Made by a program: the position numbers and the translations under genes. From Streptomyces sp. NBC_01351 (lineage in GTDB: Bacteria > Actinomycetota > Actinomycetes > Streptomycetales > Streptomycetaceae), in contig NZ_CP108357.1 of NCBI RefSeq assembly GCF_036237315.1, positions 168,722 to 232,721 of the forward strand: DNA of 64,000 nt, given 5' to 3'. This document shows positions 43,958 to 52,697 of the stretch, piece after piece; the stretch's first letter is position 1, and every line of letters starts with the position of its first letter. The notes beneath the pieces are model-generated. The model saw only the letters and a list, made by a program, of their open reading frames with translations, was not told the origin of the DNA and made no database searches.

Positions 43958-45037
43958 GTGCCGCGCCAGGGTGAGAGCAGTACGTCAACGCCATCAGGGA
44001 GCGCGGGCCCCCTCGATGTCGCGATGTGGTGCGCGGCACGAGGCTGGCCCGTCCACCCTCTGGCTCCCGGCTTCAAGACACCCGCCGGCAACTGCCCTGC
44101 CTGCAGGGAACACCTCCATGCCCCGCAGACATGCACCTGTGTTGCCGAAGGCAAGTGGTGCCACGGGTTTCACGCTGCCACCACCGACACCGCCAGGCTG
44201 AACGCCTGGTGGGGTGCTCAGCCGACGATGGGGGTCGGTGTCTCCTGCGGGCCTGCGGGCCTGGTGGTTCTCGATGTCGACGCCCACAGAGCTGAAGTAC
44301 CGGACCGTGACCGGCTTCTGCCGGGGATCTCGATCCATCCGGACGTCAATCTGGCTGGGCTGGCTTCAGGATTCGACACCCTCGCCCTGCTCGCGGCCTA
44401 CCGTGGCCGATCCAATCCTGCGGAGGACGAGGCAACCTTGAGGGTCAGGACCCCCTCCGGTGGGCTGCACGTCTGGTACCGGATTGCTGAGTCCGCAGTG
44501 CGCTACCGATCTTCGACCGGCTCAAGCCCGAAGGTAGCGCTCGCGTGGCAGGTCGACGTACGCGCGACCGGTGGATACATCGTGGCCCCGGCGACCCGAG
44601 TTCGGGCCGGGGCCTATGTTCCCGTCGGGGCAGCGCGACTTCCCGCGCCCTTGCCTGATTGGCTGGCCGCCGAGCTGGAACGTACCGGGCACGTGGTCAC
44701 CGACGGCCCCTTTCGCCCTGCCGTGCCGCCGTCGCGCAGGTCCGCACGGCCCGACGCCCCAGCTGCGCACCGCTTGCTGGACCCCTTGCTGGCCGAAGTT
44801 CAGGACTGCGCTGCCATCCCGCACGGGGCGAGTTTCACCGAGAAACTCAACCGGGCCGCCTACACCGCGGGCGGCCTGGTGGGAGCGGGCCATCTCACAG
44901 ACTCCCAGGCCCGAGAGCTCCTGGCGGCGGCTGCGGACATAGCCCGCCCGTACCAGAGCCATCGCAGCCTCGCCGTCATCAACTCTGCCCTGTCCGCCGG
45001 TATCAGCCGGCCGCTTCACTTCAAAGGACGCCCATGA
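43958..45037 (+). CDS. Bifunctional DNA primase/polymerase (prim-pol)
   Basis: This is 359 residues from a GTG at 43958 (AAGGA upstream). Archaeo-eukaryotic primase landmarks are present: an early WPVHPLAPGFKTP, CPACREHLHAPQTCTC as a Cys insertion, VGVSCGPAGLVVLDVDAH with the DxD pair, and VRTPSGGLHVWYRI with the SGGxH motif, then QVDVRATGGYIVAPATR. These enzymes make primers and can extend them at mobile-element origins. The stop overlaps the helicase gene (ATGA), and iterons lie just upstream, forming a self-contained replication unit. Confidence 0.9.
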   Translation: MPRQGESSTSTPSGSAGPLDVAMWCAARGWPVHPLAPGFKTPAGNCPACREHLHAPQTCTCVAEGKWCHGFHAATTDTARLNAWWGAQPTMGVGVSCGPAGLVVLDVDAHRAEVPDRDRLLPGISIHPDVNLAGLASGFDTLALLAAYRGRSNPAEDEATLRVRTPSGGLHVWYRIAESAVRYRSSTGSSPKVALAWQVDVRATGGYIVAPATRVRAGAYVPVGAARLPAPLPDWLAAELERTGHVVTDGPFRPAVPPSRRSARPDAPAAHRLLDPLLAEVQDCAAIPHGASFTEKLNRAAYTAGGLVGAGHLTDSQARELLAAAADIARPYQSHRSLAVINSALSAGISRPLHFKGRP

Positions 45038-46599
45038 GCAGCGCAGATGGCCCGCGCTTCGACGCCACTGCCGCCGCCCGGCAGATGCTTGACCTCCAGG
45101 ACATGTCGGCGAACCTACCCGGTCAGCAGAACACCGCCACCGTGCGTGAGGCGGTCCGGCCGACTGGACAGCTTCCCACCCTGCTGACCGACCGAGGCAA
45201 CGCCAAGTTGTTCGCGGTCATGTACGGGGACCAGTTCCGCCATGTAGAGGGCCTGGGCTGGTACCACTGGAACCAGTACCGGTGGAAACGTACCGGGGGA
45301 GAGAAGTCCGCCGTCTGGGCGGCGGGGGACATGGCCGAGCAGATGCCCTCCACTGACCCCACTGGCCTGTTCAGCGACCGAGACTTGCTCCTGCACCGGC
45401 GCAGGTCCATGTCGACCCCGGGCATCAAGGCGATGCTGACCCAGGCGAAGGCCTCGCCCGCGCTCGCCCTCGACCCGGACGTCCTGGACGGCGACCCGTA
45501 TGCCTTGTGCACCCCGGCAGGTGTCGTCGACCTGCACACCGGCCAGCTACGCAAGCCGGACCCCGAGTGCGACATGCATTCGCGGGCCACCAGCGTCGGC
45601 CCCGAGGCAATGCCGACCCCGCGCTGGCACCGGTTCTTGCACGACACCTTCGGCGACGACGCCAAGGGACTGGAGACTATCCAGTTCCTCCACCTGCTCC
45701 TCGGGTACTCCATCACCGGAGACGTCGGTGCGCAGGTCCTTCCTTTTCTCTACGGCACCGGCGCCAACGGGAAGTCCGTGCTCCTGGACGTCATGACGCA
45801 GATCCTCGGTGACTACGCGCAGGCGGCCCCACCCGGCTTCCTGATGGAGAAGGGGAAGTTCTCCGAGCACTCCACCGAGCTCACCGAGCTCCACGGCCGG
45901 CGCATCGTGGTGTGCAGCGAGCTCAAGCCGAACGACAAGTTCGACGAGTCCCGCGTCAAGTTGTTGACGGGTGGGGACCGCATCATGGCGCGCCGGATGC
46001 GTCAGGACTTCTTCTCCTTCACCCCGACGCACAAGCTGTGGCTGCTCGGCAACCACCGCCCCGAGGTCGGCACTGGCGGACACGCCTTCTGGCGCCGCAT
46101 CCGCCTGATCCCCTTCGAACGCGTCGTCCCCGCGGCGCGGAAGATCGACAACCTTGCCAAGGAGCTCGTCGACAGTGAGGGCCCCGGCATCCTGCACTGG
46201 CTGATCGAAGGCGCCCAGCGCTACCTCGCCACGCGCGACCCGCTGACAGGCCCTGCCTCCGTGCGTACGGCCACCCAGGCATACGCCACGACCGAGGACC
46301 ACATCGGCCGATTCCTCACGGAGTGCTGCACCACCGGCGCCCCCGCCGGCCGCGCCAGTGACAGGAATTCGGGTGATCTCAAGGTTGAGCAAGGTCTGCT
46401 CTACGCCGCGTACAGCAACTGGTGCAGTGCGGGTGAAGGCATCCGTCCCGCCACTGCCCGGGCGTTCGCCACACGGGTGCGGCAGGAACTCTCACTCGCC
46501 TCACCGGCGGACATGATGAAGTCCAGCGGTAAGAAGTACTATCCCGGACTTGGCCTTCTCGGCGAGGACGAACCCGAACCTGAGGCCGAGCATGTCTAG
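45034..46599 (+). CDS. Phage/plasmid primase-helicase, P4/D5 family
   Basis: This is 521 residues from the ATG overlapping the prim-pol stop. A D5 N-terminal-like region (GLGWYHWNQYRWKR, CTPAGVVDLHTGQL) is followed by a superfamily 3 helicase: Walker A in FLYGTGANGKSVLLDVM, Walker B region near GRRIVVCSELKPND, and sensor-type KLWLLGNHRPEVG. The end is a winged-helix DNA-binding part. SF3 helicases open the origin and unwind as hexamers. With prim-pol and iterons it should replicate the element with little host input apart from polymerase. Confidence 0.92.
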   Translation: MSSADGPRFDATAAARQMLDLQDMSANLPGQQNTATVREAVRPTGQLPTLLTDRGNAKLFAVMYGDQFRHVEGLGWYHWNQYRWKRTGGEKSAVWAAGDMAEQMPSTDPTGLFSDRDLLLHRRRSMSTPGIKAMLTQAKASPALALDPDVLDGDPYALCTPAGVVDLHTGQLRKPDPECDMHSRATSVGPEAMPTPRWHRFLHDTFGDDAKGLETIQFLHLLLGYSITGDVGAQVLPFLYGTGANGKSVLLDVMTQILGDYAQAAPPGFLMEKGKFSEHSTELTELHGRRIVVCSELKPNDKFDESRVKLLTGGDRIMARRMRQDFFSFTPTHKLWLLGNHRPEVGTGGHAFWRRIRLIPFERVVPAARKIDNLAKELVDSEGPGILHWLIEGAQRYLATRDPLTGPASVRTATQAYATTEDHIGRFLTECCTTGAPAGRASDRNSGDLKVEQGLLYAAYSNWCSAGEGIRPATARAFATRVRQELSLASPADMMKSSGKKYYPGLGLLGEDEPEPEAEHV

Positions 46600-46716
46600 A
46601 CCACGCGCACTACGCGCGTGCACCACACCTCACTACGATGGGCACCGTGCCCCCGCACGGGACCACTGGAACACCGGCCCGTGCCTGGCCGTCGACAACG
46701 AAAAGGGGCTGCAGCC

Positions 46717-47112
46717 ATGAGCTCGCTGCTGAACGAGAGCGACCTCCTCCACGAAAGCTCCGTGGTGTGGCTGGAGAACCCCGACCGTCTCGACTACGTA
46801 CGGCAGGCACTCGACAAGACCGCCCGACGCCGCGGCAAGCCCCGATACGCCCGGGACGGCCGAATGGTCGGGTACAGCGAGCTCGACGAACACGCCGAAG
46901 CCGACCCCGACAGCGGCCTACAACTACGCCGTGTGTTCTTTCTCCTGCCGCACGACCGCGACACCGAACCTGACGGGCTCTATCACGAAGGCGCCCCAGG
47001 CGAAGCCGTCGATCCACGCACCATCGAGCCACGTCGGGTGGGAGAGAAGACTCCCCGCTCACAAGGCGGCACTGACGCGGCGATAGCTGCCACCGGCATC
47101 AGGGCGACGTAG
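46717..47112 (+). CDS. Hypothetical protein downstream of helicase
   Basis: This is 131 residues from the ATG at 46717 behind AAAGGGG. The first 90 residues are folded-looking (LLHESSVVWLENPDRLDYVR, YARDGRMVGYSELDEHAEAD, LQLRRVFFLLPHDRD); the tail is basic and disordered. It is probably soluble. It lies 117 bases after the helicase gene and may be in the same transcript. No family is recognised. Confidence 0.55.
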   Translation: MSSLLNESDLLHESSVVWLENPDRLDYVRQALDKTARRRGKPRYARDGRMVGYSELDEHAEADPDSGLQLRRVFFLLPHDRDTEPDGLYHEGAPGEAVDPRTIEPRRVGEKTPRSQGGTDAAIAATGIRAT

Positions 47113-47183
47113 CGCCGAAGGCGAATGCGCGGCCCTGTCGATCTGGTCCCGCCGCCGGTATTCGCTCGCGCCCGCGCGCCGAG

Positions 47184-47465
47184 GTGGACGACCCGACGAT
47201 CTTCGACGGGGCCAAGCTGCGGTTGCAGATCAAGCAGTCCCGCCAGGGCACGGACCCCGTGGTGATCGAGCGCGATTTCACCGCGATTGAGGGGCGGCTG
47301 GAGGACAGTACGCCGAACGCCAACTACAACGGCCGCTACCGCACGCCGACGATCAGCCACCGGGCGGGCCCCCGCGCCCTGGCCGACTCGGTTCTGTTCC
47401 TGGACTGGCACGGTGACGGCCGCGGCTACGGACGCCACGACTACACCGGCTCCCCCGTCGTCTGA
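47184..47465 (+). CDS. Small hypothetical protein
   Basis: This is 93 residues from a GTG at 47184. It is beta-rich with DDPTIFDGAKLRLQIKQSRQ, VVIERDFTAIEGRLED and LADSVLFLDWHGDGRGYGRH. No signal peptide or known motif is visible. It ends at a strong bidirectional terminator, which supports it as the last gene of the rightward run. Confidence 0.5.
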   Translation: MDDPTIFDGAKLRLQIKQSRQGTDPVVIERDFTAIEGRLEDSTPNANYNGRYRTPTISHRAGPRALADSVLFLDWHGDGRGYGRHDYTGSPVV

Positions 47466-47475
47466 CCAGCACGCG

Positions 47476-47512
47476 GTGCGGGCCGCCACCCTTGCCGGGT
47501 GGCGGCCCGCAC
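47476..47512. terminator. Bidirectional terminator
   Basis: GTGCGGGCCGCCACCC and GGGTGGCGGCCCGCAC form a perfect 16-bp stem with a five-base loop. It lies between convergent genes ending at 47465 and 47521. Confidence 0.85.
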
Positions 47513-47520
47513 TGCTGCGC

Positions 47521-47748
47521 TCACTGCTCGCCGGGGTCGGGGCTCCAGACGGCAGGCCCGCCGCCGCGCCACTCGATGAGCAGCGGATCGTCCAGGCGGA
47601 CGACGTCGGGGTCCAGGCCGGCCCGCCGCAGGAATTCGAGGAGGTCGGCGGGGCCGAGGGCACGGCCGAGAATCTCCCCGTCGCAGCGGACGCGGCGCCC
47701 GCCCTCGGCGTCCGGCGGGTAGACGACCACGCGCAGCTCGGGACTCAT
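47521..47748 (-). CDS. Small conserved protein of Streptomyces mobile elements
   Basis: This is 75 residues from the ATG at 47748 (GGGTGGGGGA upstream); an earlier ATG at 47775 overlaps the previous stop. MSPELRVVVYPPDAEGGRRV, RCDGEILGRALGPADLLEFL and LLIEWRGGGPAVWSPD follow a pattern I know from small proteins on conjugative elements of the genus. Function is unknown. It ends a three-gene leftward run. Confidence 0.65.
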   Translation of the reverse strand: MSPELRVVVYPPDAEGGRRVRCDGEILGRALGPADLLEFLRRAGLDPDVVRLDDPLLIEWRGGGPAVWSPDPGEQ

Positions 47749-47771
47749 TCCCCCACCCTGCCGGTGCCCGG

Positions 47772-48104
47772 TCATTCCAGCACTCCGAGGGCGGTGTCAG
47801 GGCGGCAGTGGATGCACGCGGGAATGCCCTGGGTCAGGAGCTGCCGTATCTGCTCGGGGCTGGCGGGGATGCAGCGTTTGCCGGTGTCCCAGCAGTGTCC
47901 GGCGTGCAGGCGGACCGGGGGCCGGCCGTTGCCGATCCCGCGCTCGATCAGCCACGCGGGCGGCTCCTTCGGCGGCAGCCTGCTGGTGGCGAGGGCCTCG
48001 CGTTCCTCGGCGGTGGCAAGGGCCTGCTCGGCGCGGCCGAGTTCGCCGCGCAGGTAGGTGACCAGGGTCCGCAGCCGGGGCAGATCGGGCGGCAGTACGG
48101 ACAC
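47772..48104 (-). CDS. DUF6233 domain protein
   Basis: This is 110 residues from a GTG at 48104. The start LPRLRTLVTYLRGELGRAEQ ALATAEERE is a helical hairpin, and WLIERGIGNGRPPVRLHAGH CWDTGKRC then CIHC complete the DUF6233 pattern, found widely in Streptomyces plasmids and prophage-like regions. The Cys/His set may bind zinc. It is the middle gene of a tight three-gene set. Confidence 0.75.
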   Translation of the reverse strand: MSVLPPDLPRLRTLVTYLRGELGRAEQALATAEEREALATSRLPPKEPPAWLIERGIGNGRPPVRLHAGHCWDTGKRCIPASPEQIRQLLTQGIPACIHCRPDTALGVLE

Positions 48105-48107
48105 CGG

Positions 48108-48476
48108 TCAGCCGCCGTACTGGGCCTGCCGCAGGGCCTTACAGGCCGCGCAGAGGGGCGAGGCCCCCAACCCGTAACGGCAGGTGGCGGAGTGGCAGCG
48201 GGCGCAGGGGCCGGTCTGGCTGGGTGCCCATGTGACCGGGACGGTCTTGGGGCGGGGCGTGGTGGGTTGCTCGCTCATGCTGCGTTCCGTTCTGCCGGGG
48301 CCGGCGGGGGTCTCCCAATACGGGTGGGTGCACAGGTGCCCGGACAGGGCGATCAGCCGGCGCCGCAGGACGGTCGTTCCGGCCGTGGCCGGTCCCTCGG
48401 CGAGACCGGCGTAGGTGTCCAGCCACGCCCGTTCGAGGGCGAGCAGGTCCGGGGGGAAGCGGAACGGTGCTCTCAC
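48108..48476 (-). CDS. Small protein with zinc-type C-terminus
   Basis: This is 122 residues from a GTG at 48476, where FPPDLLALERAWLDTYAGLA begins; an ATG at 48278 would leave only the last 56 residues. The N-terminal part (TTVLRRRLIALSGHLCTHPY) is helical. The C-terminal part has CARCHSATCRYG and LCAACKAL, a likely zinc ribbon. Related two-part arrangements occur on Streptomyces transfer elements, from memory. Three bases separate its stop from the DUF6233 start. Confidence 0.6.
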   Translation of the reverse strand: MRAPFRFPPDLLALERAWLDTYAGLAEGPATAGTTVLRRRLIALSGHLCTHPYWETPAGPGRTERSMSEQPTTPRPKTVPVTWAPSQTGPCARCHSATCRYGLGASPLCAACKALRQAQYGG

Positions 48477-48704
48477 ACCCCAATGGAAACACGTGTTCGA
48501 TTTCTGGGGGAAGTCTGCCACGGGGGTTGCGCGGCTAAGGGAGTGGTGGTGTAGCGCGTACCCGAGATTCGGAGCATATGGGCTCTGACCTGGGGTTTCG
48601 TGACGGCTTGCGGGGCTAACCCCCAGCCGTCGCAAAGTTCGGTCACCGCCCGGGGCGTGCCCCGTTTTCTGGCGGTTCGTCCTGACTCCTTGTGGGGCTT
48701 TGCC

Positions 48705-48932
48705 ATGTCCGAACCCGTTGTGACCCCGTCCTGCTCGTGCCCGCAGCCGGAGCCTGTCCGCCGTGTCTGGCCGGTGCGGTTACTCGTGGCCGCTGCCCTG
48801 GTCAGCCCGGCGCCCGTGACCCTGCTGGCGCACGTCGCGCCCCGGTGGGGCGACGCGGTGCAGAGCGGGTTCACTCCCGCGACGTGGCTGCTCGCGGTCG
48901 CCTTCGTTGAGTGGGGCCGGCTGCGGCGCTAG
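48705..48932 (+). CDS. Small membrane protein
   Basis: This is 75 residues from the ATG at 48705. A Cys-containing polar start (SEPVVTPSCSCPQPEPVRR) leads to a hydrophobic helix (LLVAAALVSPAPVTLLAHVA) and a second weak one near the end (WLLAVAFVEWG). It could be a spread-type (Spd) membrane protein of a conjugative plasmid, but no similarity can be proven. A terminator follows. Confidence 0.5.
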   Translation: MSEPVVTPSCSCPQPEPVRRVWPVRLLVAAALVSPAPVTLLAHVAPRWGDAVQSGFTPATWLLAVAFVEWGRLRR

Positions 48933-48967
48933 CGGCCGTCCCGGGCCGCCTCCGGCCCGGCGCTCTT

Positions 48968-48995
48968 GGGCCCGTCGCCGTTCGGGGACGGGCCC
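48968..48995 (+). terminator. Terminator after small membrane gene
   Basis: GGGCCCGTC and GACGGGCCC form a 9-bp stem 36 bases after the stop at 48932. Confidence 0.7.
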
Positions 48996-49173
48996 GCTTC
49001 ATGTCCCCCGCCGGGGTGGCTGCTGCGGGCCTGGGCGCAGGTCTGAGGTCCGACACACGGGCTGATCGCATAAACGTGCAGTTGAGCTGAGTGACTCCCG
49101 GGCTCATGGACTTTGATCATGGCGCCGAGGTGCCCAGTGACTCCCGAAGTCGTCGACAAGCGACTCCCGTGTG

Positions 49174-49198
49174 TGCCCCCCCGCCTCGGCGGGGGGCA
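49174..49198 (-). terminator. Terminator of secreted protein gene
   Basis: A C-run and a G-run form a stem (TGCCCCCC-CGCC with GGCG-GGGGGCA) closed by TC. It lies directly after the stop of the leftward gene at 49215. Confidence 0.7.
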
Positions 49199-49214
49199 GC
49201 TGGGACTGAGCGCG

Positions 49215-49706
49215 TTAGTTGGCGCCGGCTTTGGCTACGTCGCGTTCTGCGGGTGTGACGCACTGTGTGTCTCCGTCGAAGCTTTCGCGCCATACGTAGC
49301 CCTGCTTGCAGGTGTCCGGTCCGTAGGCGCCGCCGGCGGGGTCACGGTGGGGGTTGCCCCCGGCATTGCCGCCGTACTCGGTGGTGTCGTCGTTCCCGCC
49401 ACTGCCGCCATTGCCGCCATTGCCGCCGATGATGCCGCCGCCGATGAAGTCGCCGTACTCGTCGTCGTAGACGCTGCCGCTGTCCTTTTGGCCGGTGTTG
49501 CCGCCGTACTCGGTGGTGTCGTCGTTGGTTCCGGGGATGTCGGTGAGGACGCTTGCGACTGCGGACGGGGCTGTGGGTGCGGTTGCCGCTGAGGCCGGTA
49601 TGGCGATGGCGCCGGAGATGAAGGCGGCTGAGGCGAAGGCCAGCAGGTAGCGGGAGGTGCGTCGCGTGGGCCGGGTGTGGCGGGGGCGGTGCGTGGTGTG
49701 GGACAT
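49215..49706 (-). CDS. Small secreted Gly/Asn-rich protein
   Basis: This is 163 residues from the ATG at 49706. The signal peptide is TSRYLLAFASAAFISGAIAI with cleavage near ASA. The mature part has two copies of NDDTTEYGGN separated by a Gly/Asn run (GGGIIGGNGGNGGSGGN), then a C-terminal unit PDTCKQGYVWRESFDGDTQC with one Cys pair, a tail I recognise from other secreted Streptomyces proteins. It may be a cell-wall or matrix protein. Function is unknown. Confidence 0.7.
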   Translation of the reverse strand: MSHTTHRPRHTRPTRRTSRYLLAFASAAFISGAIAIPASAATAPTAPSAVASVLTDIPGTNDDTTEYGGNTGQKDSGSVYDDEYGDFIGGGIIGGNGGNGGSGGNDDTTEYGGNAGGNPHRDPAGGAYGPDTCKQGYVWRESFDGDTQCVTPAERDVAKAGAN

Positions 49707-50247
49707 GAAAGCGTTCCTCGCAGGTGGGGGCTGGTGGGAGGTGCCGTCGTTCGCTACTTCCAGTAGGCGTCATGCTGACGGGCTGGTCATGTCACAGGAA
49801 GTCGTGGCTTGACACCTGAGGGAAGGTCCAGTAGGCCTGCCGAGCCCATGCTCGCGGGGGTCATGTGAGGGGGTCCGATCTTGGTCGGCCCATGGAGCGG
49901 GGCCTCGTTCGTCTGGTTCGCTGCGGGGAACGGAGCCTGCTGTGGTGTGGTGTGGTGGCCCGGCGGGGGCGTGGCGGGCCTGGACGTGCGGAAGCTCCCG
50001 GCGCGTTCCCCGCTCGACGTCGGTGACGCCGTGGGCCGCGCGGCACAGCTCCCTCTTTCGCGGGCGACGGGGCGGCGGGTGCAGGCTCGGGCAACGGGGC
50101 CGCCAGCAGCGCGGCGAGGAGCCTTCCTTCCTCGTGTGAGCACTGGCCCTACAGTCCAAACGGCACCGTCCTTCGTTACGCGGACACCGAACATGGGGCG
50201 CAGGTACCGGCCTCCCAGAACACGGATCGCCCCGGATCTGCGGGACG
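49707..50247. other. Region without a firm gene
   Basis: No intact gene is seen. A minus-strand piece from an ATG at 50193 reads MFGVRVTKDGAVWTVGPVLT and then loses quality, so it may be the start of a gene cut off by rearrangement beside the TnpB element. Confidence 0.35.
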
Positions 50248-50290
50248 CCCGGGGATCACTCCCCGGGGGTGGCACCGGCGTCAGCCGGTG
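50248..50290 (-). mobile_element. TnpB element right end: two hairpins
   Basis: Read on the minus strand, the tnpB stop is enclosed in a CACCGGC/GCCGGTG hairpin (50273-50290), followed by CCCGGGGA/TCCCCGGG (50248-50267). Hairpins of this type form the 3' part of the guide (omega) RNA and right end of TnpB-carrying IS elements. The exact outer boundary could not be fixed. Confidence 0.55.
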
Positions 50291-52065
50291 TCTTCTCGTT
50301 TCAACGCCCCCTGCCCAGTGTCCTTACGGACACCAGGACTTACAGGGGCTCTACGAGCGTTTAGGGTCTCCGCCCTATCGGAGGCGACCGTCGTGAGCTG
50401 CCTGCGCGCCGCGTGCACGATGTTCGCGGTGCTGTTCTCGTGGCGGTGTACGACCGCGCCGCACGAGGGGCAGTGGAACTTGCTGCGTGAAGGGGCGGAG
50501 CTTGGGTTTCGCTCCTTGCACTTCGCGCAGGTGCTGGCGACGGGCTCGGCTTTGTCGAGGATGACGAGTTGCGAGCCGTACCAGGCGGTTTTGTATGCGA
50601 GCCGGCTGCGCAGGCTGCCCAGCGCGGCGTCCAGGAGATGCCGGTTGAACCGGGCTGTGACCTTCACGTTCTTGCCAGGCTTGTCAGCGCTGCCTTTGGC
50701 CGAGGCGGTGAGAGCGGTGAGGCGGAGGTCTTCGATCGCCACATGCGTGAACCGGGTGGCGAGCTTCTTGGAAAGGCCGTGCAGAAACGAGGCGCGTCGC
50801 ACCTTGATCTGGTGGTGGACGCGGGCAACCCGGGCGGCGGCCTTCTCCCGCCGCTGCGAGCCGCGTTGAGTACGGGACAGCGTGCGCTGCGCTTTCGCCA
50901 GCTTGGCCAGGCTGTCGGCGAGCAGACGAGGGTGTGGCACGAGGATGGAGGCGGGGTCGGCCGGGTCGAGGGGGCTGGACAGAGCGGCCAGGTAGCGGGA
51001 GCCGAGGTCGATGCCGACGAGCCCGCCGGCGCGCTGGCGGGCGGTCGGACGGCCGATCTGCTCGATGCGTCCGCCGGTTTCGGCGGCCTTCTCGGCCTGG
51101 GCGCGGGTCAGATGCCGGACGCGGGTGCCGTCGTCGTCGATGTGCTCCCACAGCACGGGAACGTCCTGCCGCACCTTGGCCAGCACGGAGGCGTACCAGC
51201 GGTGGCCGCCGCGAGTGACGGTCACGGACTGGATGACGGCCTGGCCGCGCTCCACCAGCCGTGCCAGACGCTTGCCGGTGTCGTGAATGCGGATGCTGCC
51301 AAGGCCCGGCATCACCAGGCGCCGGTAGCCTTCCAGGCGGATGATCGGCCTCTTCACGTCGTGGAAGAGAGAAAACGATTCCGCCGTGCGCCCTTTCTTC
51401 TTGAACCGGGGGTATCCGTTGCGCCGGCCGGCGCGGCGCCCGGCGAGCGAGTCCTGCCAGTACTTCCAGGCGACCTGGGCGCGGTCGAAGCCGGAGGTGA
51501 AGCAGTAGACGTTGACCTCGGCCCACCAGGGGCTGCCGCCCTCTTCCTTGGGCCGGTCCCGGTCCATGCGCCACAGGGCGCTGGTGTCGGTGGCCGTCGG
51601 TGTGCGGTATCCGGCACTGAACGCTTCGGCCTTGAGCGCGTTCACCGTGGTGCGGGCTTCGGCCAGGAGCTGGCGTTCACGGCCGGTACCGGCGGCGTCC
51701 GCGCGGGCCGCGGCCAGTCGGCGTTCGAGTGCTTCCTGTCCGGCCGGGGGCCGCGTCGCGGGAAGAGGCTGCTTGCCGGTGGCGGTGCTCATGAGGCTCT
51801 TGCGGTGGTGGTCCCACACCTTGATGCGATCGGTGAGCTCAGCGCCGTCGGCCTTGATCCGGGCCTTCGCTTCGGCTTCGCTCAGCCCCGCTGCCAGGTA
51901 AGCGGTCCGACGCTCGGCCCAAGCCTGATGGGACTGAGTCTTCTTCGCCAGGGCGTAGTTGAAGGCCCACCGGCAGGCCCCGGCATAGCGGGCCAGCTCG
52001 GCGCGTTCAGCATCGGAGGGGTCCAGGGCGAACCTGTAGGCACGCAGGATCTCCACTTGAGGCAT
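50281..52065 (-). CDS. tnpB: TnpB (IS200/IS605-type RNA-guided nuclease), RuvC-III altered
   Basis: This is 594 residues from the ATG at 52065 with GGGGGGAAA upstream. It starts like TnpB (ILRAYRFALDPSDAERAELA, ACRWAFNYAL), has the WKYWQDSLAGR and YPRFKKKGR region, RuvC-I GIDLGSRYLA (Asp) and RuvC-II VAIEDLRLTAL (Glu), and a zinc ribbon CAKCKERNP with CPSCG. Where RuvC-III normally has D-x-N-A-A-x-N, this has HRHENSTANI, so the Asp is His; the adjacent Glu might take over. It is longer than most TnpBs (about 400) because of an insert after residue 60. No TnpA is present. Confidence 0.85.
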   Translation of the reverse strand: MPQVEILRAYRFALDPSDAERAELARYAGACRWAFNYALAKKTQSHQAWAERRTAYLAAGLSEAEAKARIKADGAELTDRIKVWDHHRKSLMSTATGKQPLPATRPPAGQEALERRLAAARADAAGTGRERQLLAEARTTVNALKAEAFSAGYRTPTATDTSALWRMDRDRPKEEGGSPWWAEVNVYCFTSGFDRAQVAWKYWQDSLAGRRAGRRNGYPRFKKKGRTAESFSLFHDVKRPIIRLEGYRRLVMPGLGSIRIHDTGKRLARLVERGQAVIQSVTVTRGGHRWYASVLAKVRQDVPVLWEHIDDDGTRVRHLTRAQAEKAAETGGRIEQIGRPTARQRAGGLVGIDLGSRYLAALSSPLDPADPASILVPHPRLLADSLAKLAKAQRTLSRTQRGSQRREKAAARVARVHHQIKVRRASFLHGLSKKLATRFTHVAIEDLRLTALTASAKGSADKPGKNVKVTARFNRHLLDAALGSLRSRLAYKTAWYGSQLVILDKAEPVASTCAKCKERNPSSAPSRSKFHCPSCGAVVHRHENSTANIVHAARRQLTTVASDRAETLNARRAPVSPGVRKDTGQGALKREDTG

Positions 52066-52249
52066 AATCGTTTCCCCCCGCGTGTCCGCCATCGCTTCGA
52101 AGATCCTTTGTAGCGCCAAGCGTCGGCGGCAGCGTCGCCCGTTCACTCCGACGCGGCAGTCCTCCACCTATCTGCCCGAATGGCATGTTTATCGGTCTGG
52201 CGTTCCTGGCCGGCACGGCACGGATCAAGCACCCAGCTCTGGTTCCCCC

Positions 52250-52530
52250 CGGCCCGGCGTGCGCTCGCCAGCGCTGCGGCCTGTTCGTCGTGCTCGCGCA
52301 GCATGCGCGTGACGGTCGCAGGGGCCGGGTGCTGGCCGCGCTTCTTGCCGGTGCGGATGACCAGGTGAGAAGCGATCTCGCGGCATCGTGCCAGGTTCGA
52401 CGCGGATGGGCTTGGTCCGGCTTCTGGTCGTGCTGGTCAGCGGTAGTCTGCCGGTCGAGCTTCTGCCCGCCGGTGGAGACCCGGGTGTAGCCGATCCGGA
52501 TCTCAGTCGGGTGGAGCGGGAAGACGGCGA
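52250..52530 (-). pseudogene. Decayed serine recombinase
   Basis: A minus-strand piece reads TEIRIGYTRVSTGGQKLDRQ, the catalytic start of resolvases and invertases with its Ser. About 80 bases later, in another frame, CREIASHLVIRTGKKRGQHP and TVTRMLREHDEQAAALASA match the C-terminal DNA-binding end. The middle is deleted, so it is inactive. It lies upstream of tnpB. The rest of 52066-52697 shows no gene. Confidence 0.6.
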
Positions 52531-52697
52531 GGAGGTTGCCGGGCCGGCTGCGGCCGCCGGGTGAGCGGTGATCGGGGCCGGCTGCGCGCGGCGGTCACAG
52601 ATGCAGTGCCGTTTCGGCGGTGAATCCATGTCCCCGCCTGGGTGAACCGTGCCCGGGGGCCTGTTGCTGATGGTGTGTGGGCCGGTACAACCGCACC

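Noticed and set aside
47287..48057. Plus-strand open frame of 256 codons
   Set aside because: It crosses a strong terminator and lies antisense to two small genes with recognisable patterns.
49881..50396. Plus-strand open frame of 171 codons before tnpB
   Set aside because: It has no protein-like pattern, runs into the tnpB 3' end and has no ribosome binding site.
50569..52113. Plus-strand open frame of 514 codons
   Set aside because: It is antisense to tnpB, which has clear RuvC and zinc-ribbon motifs on the other strand.
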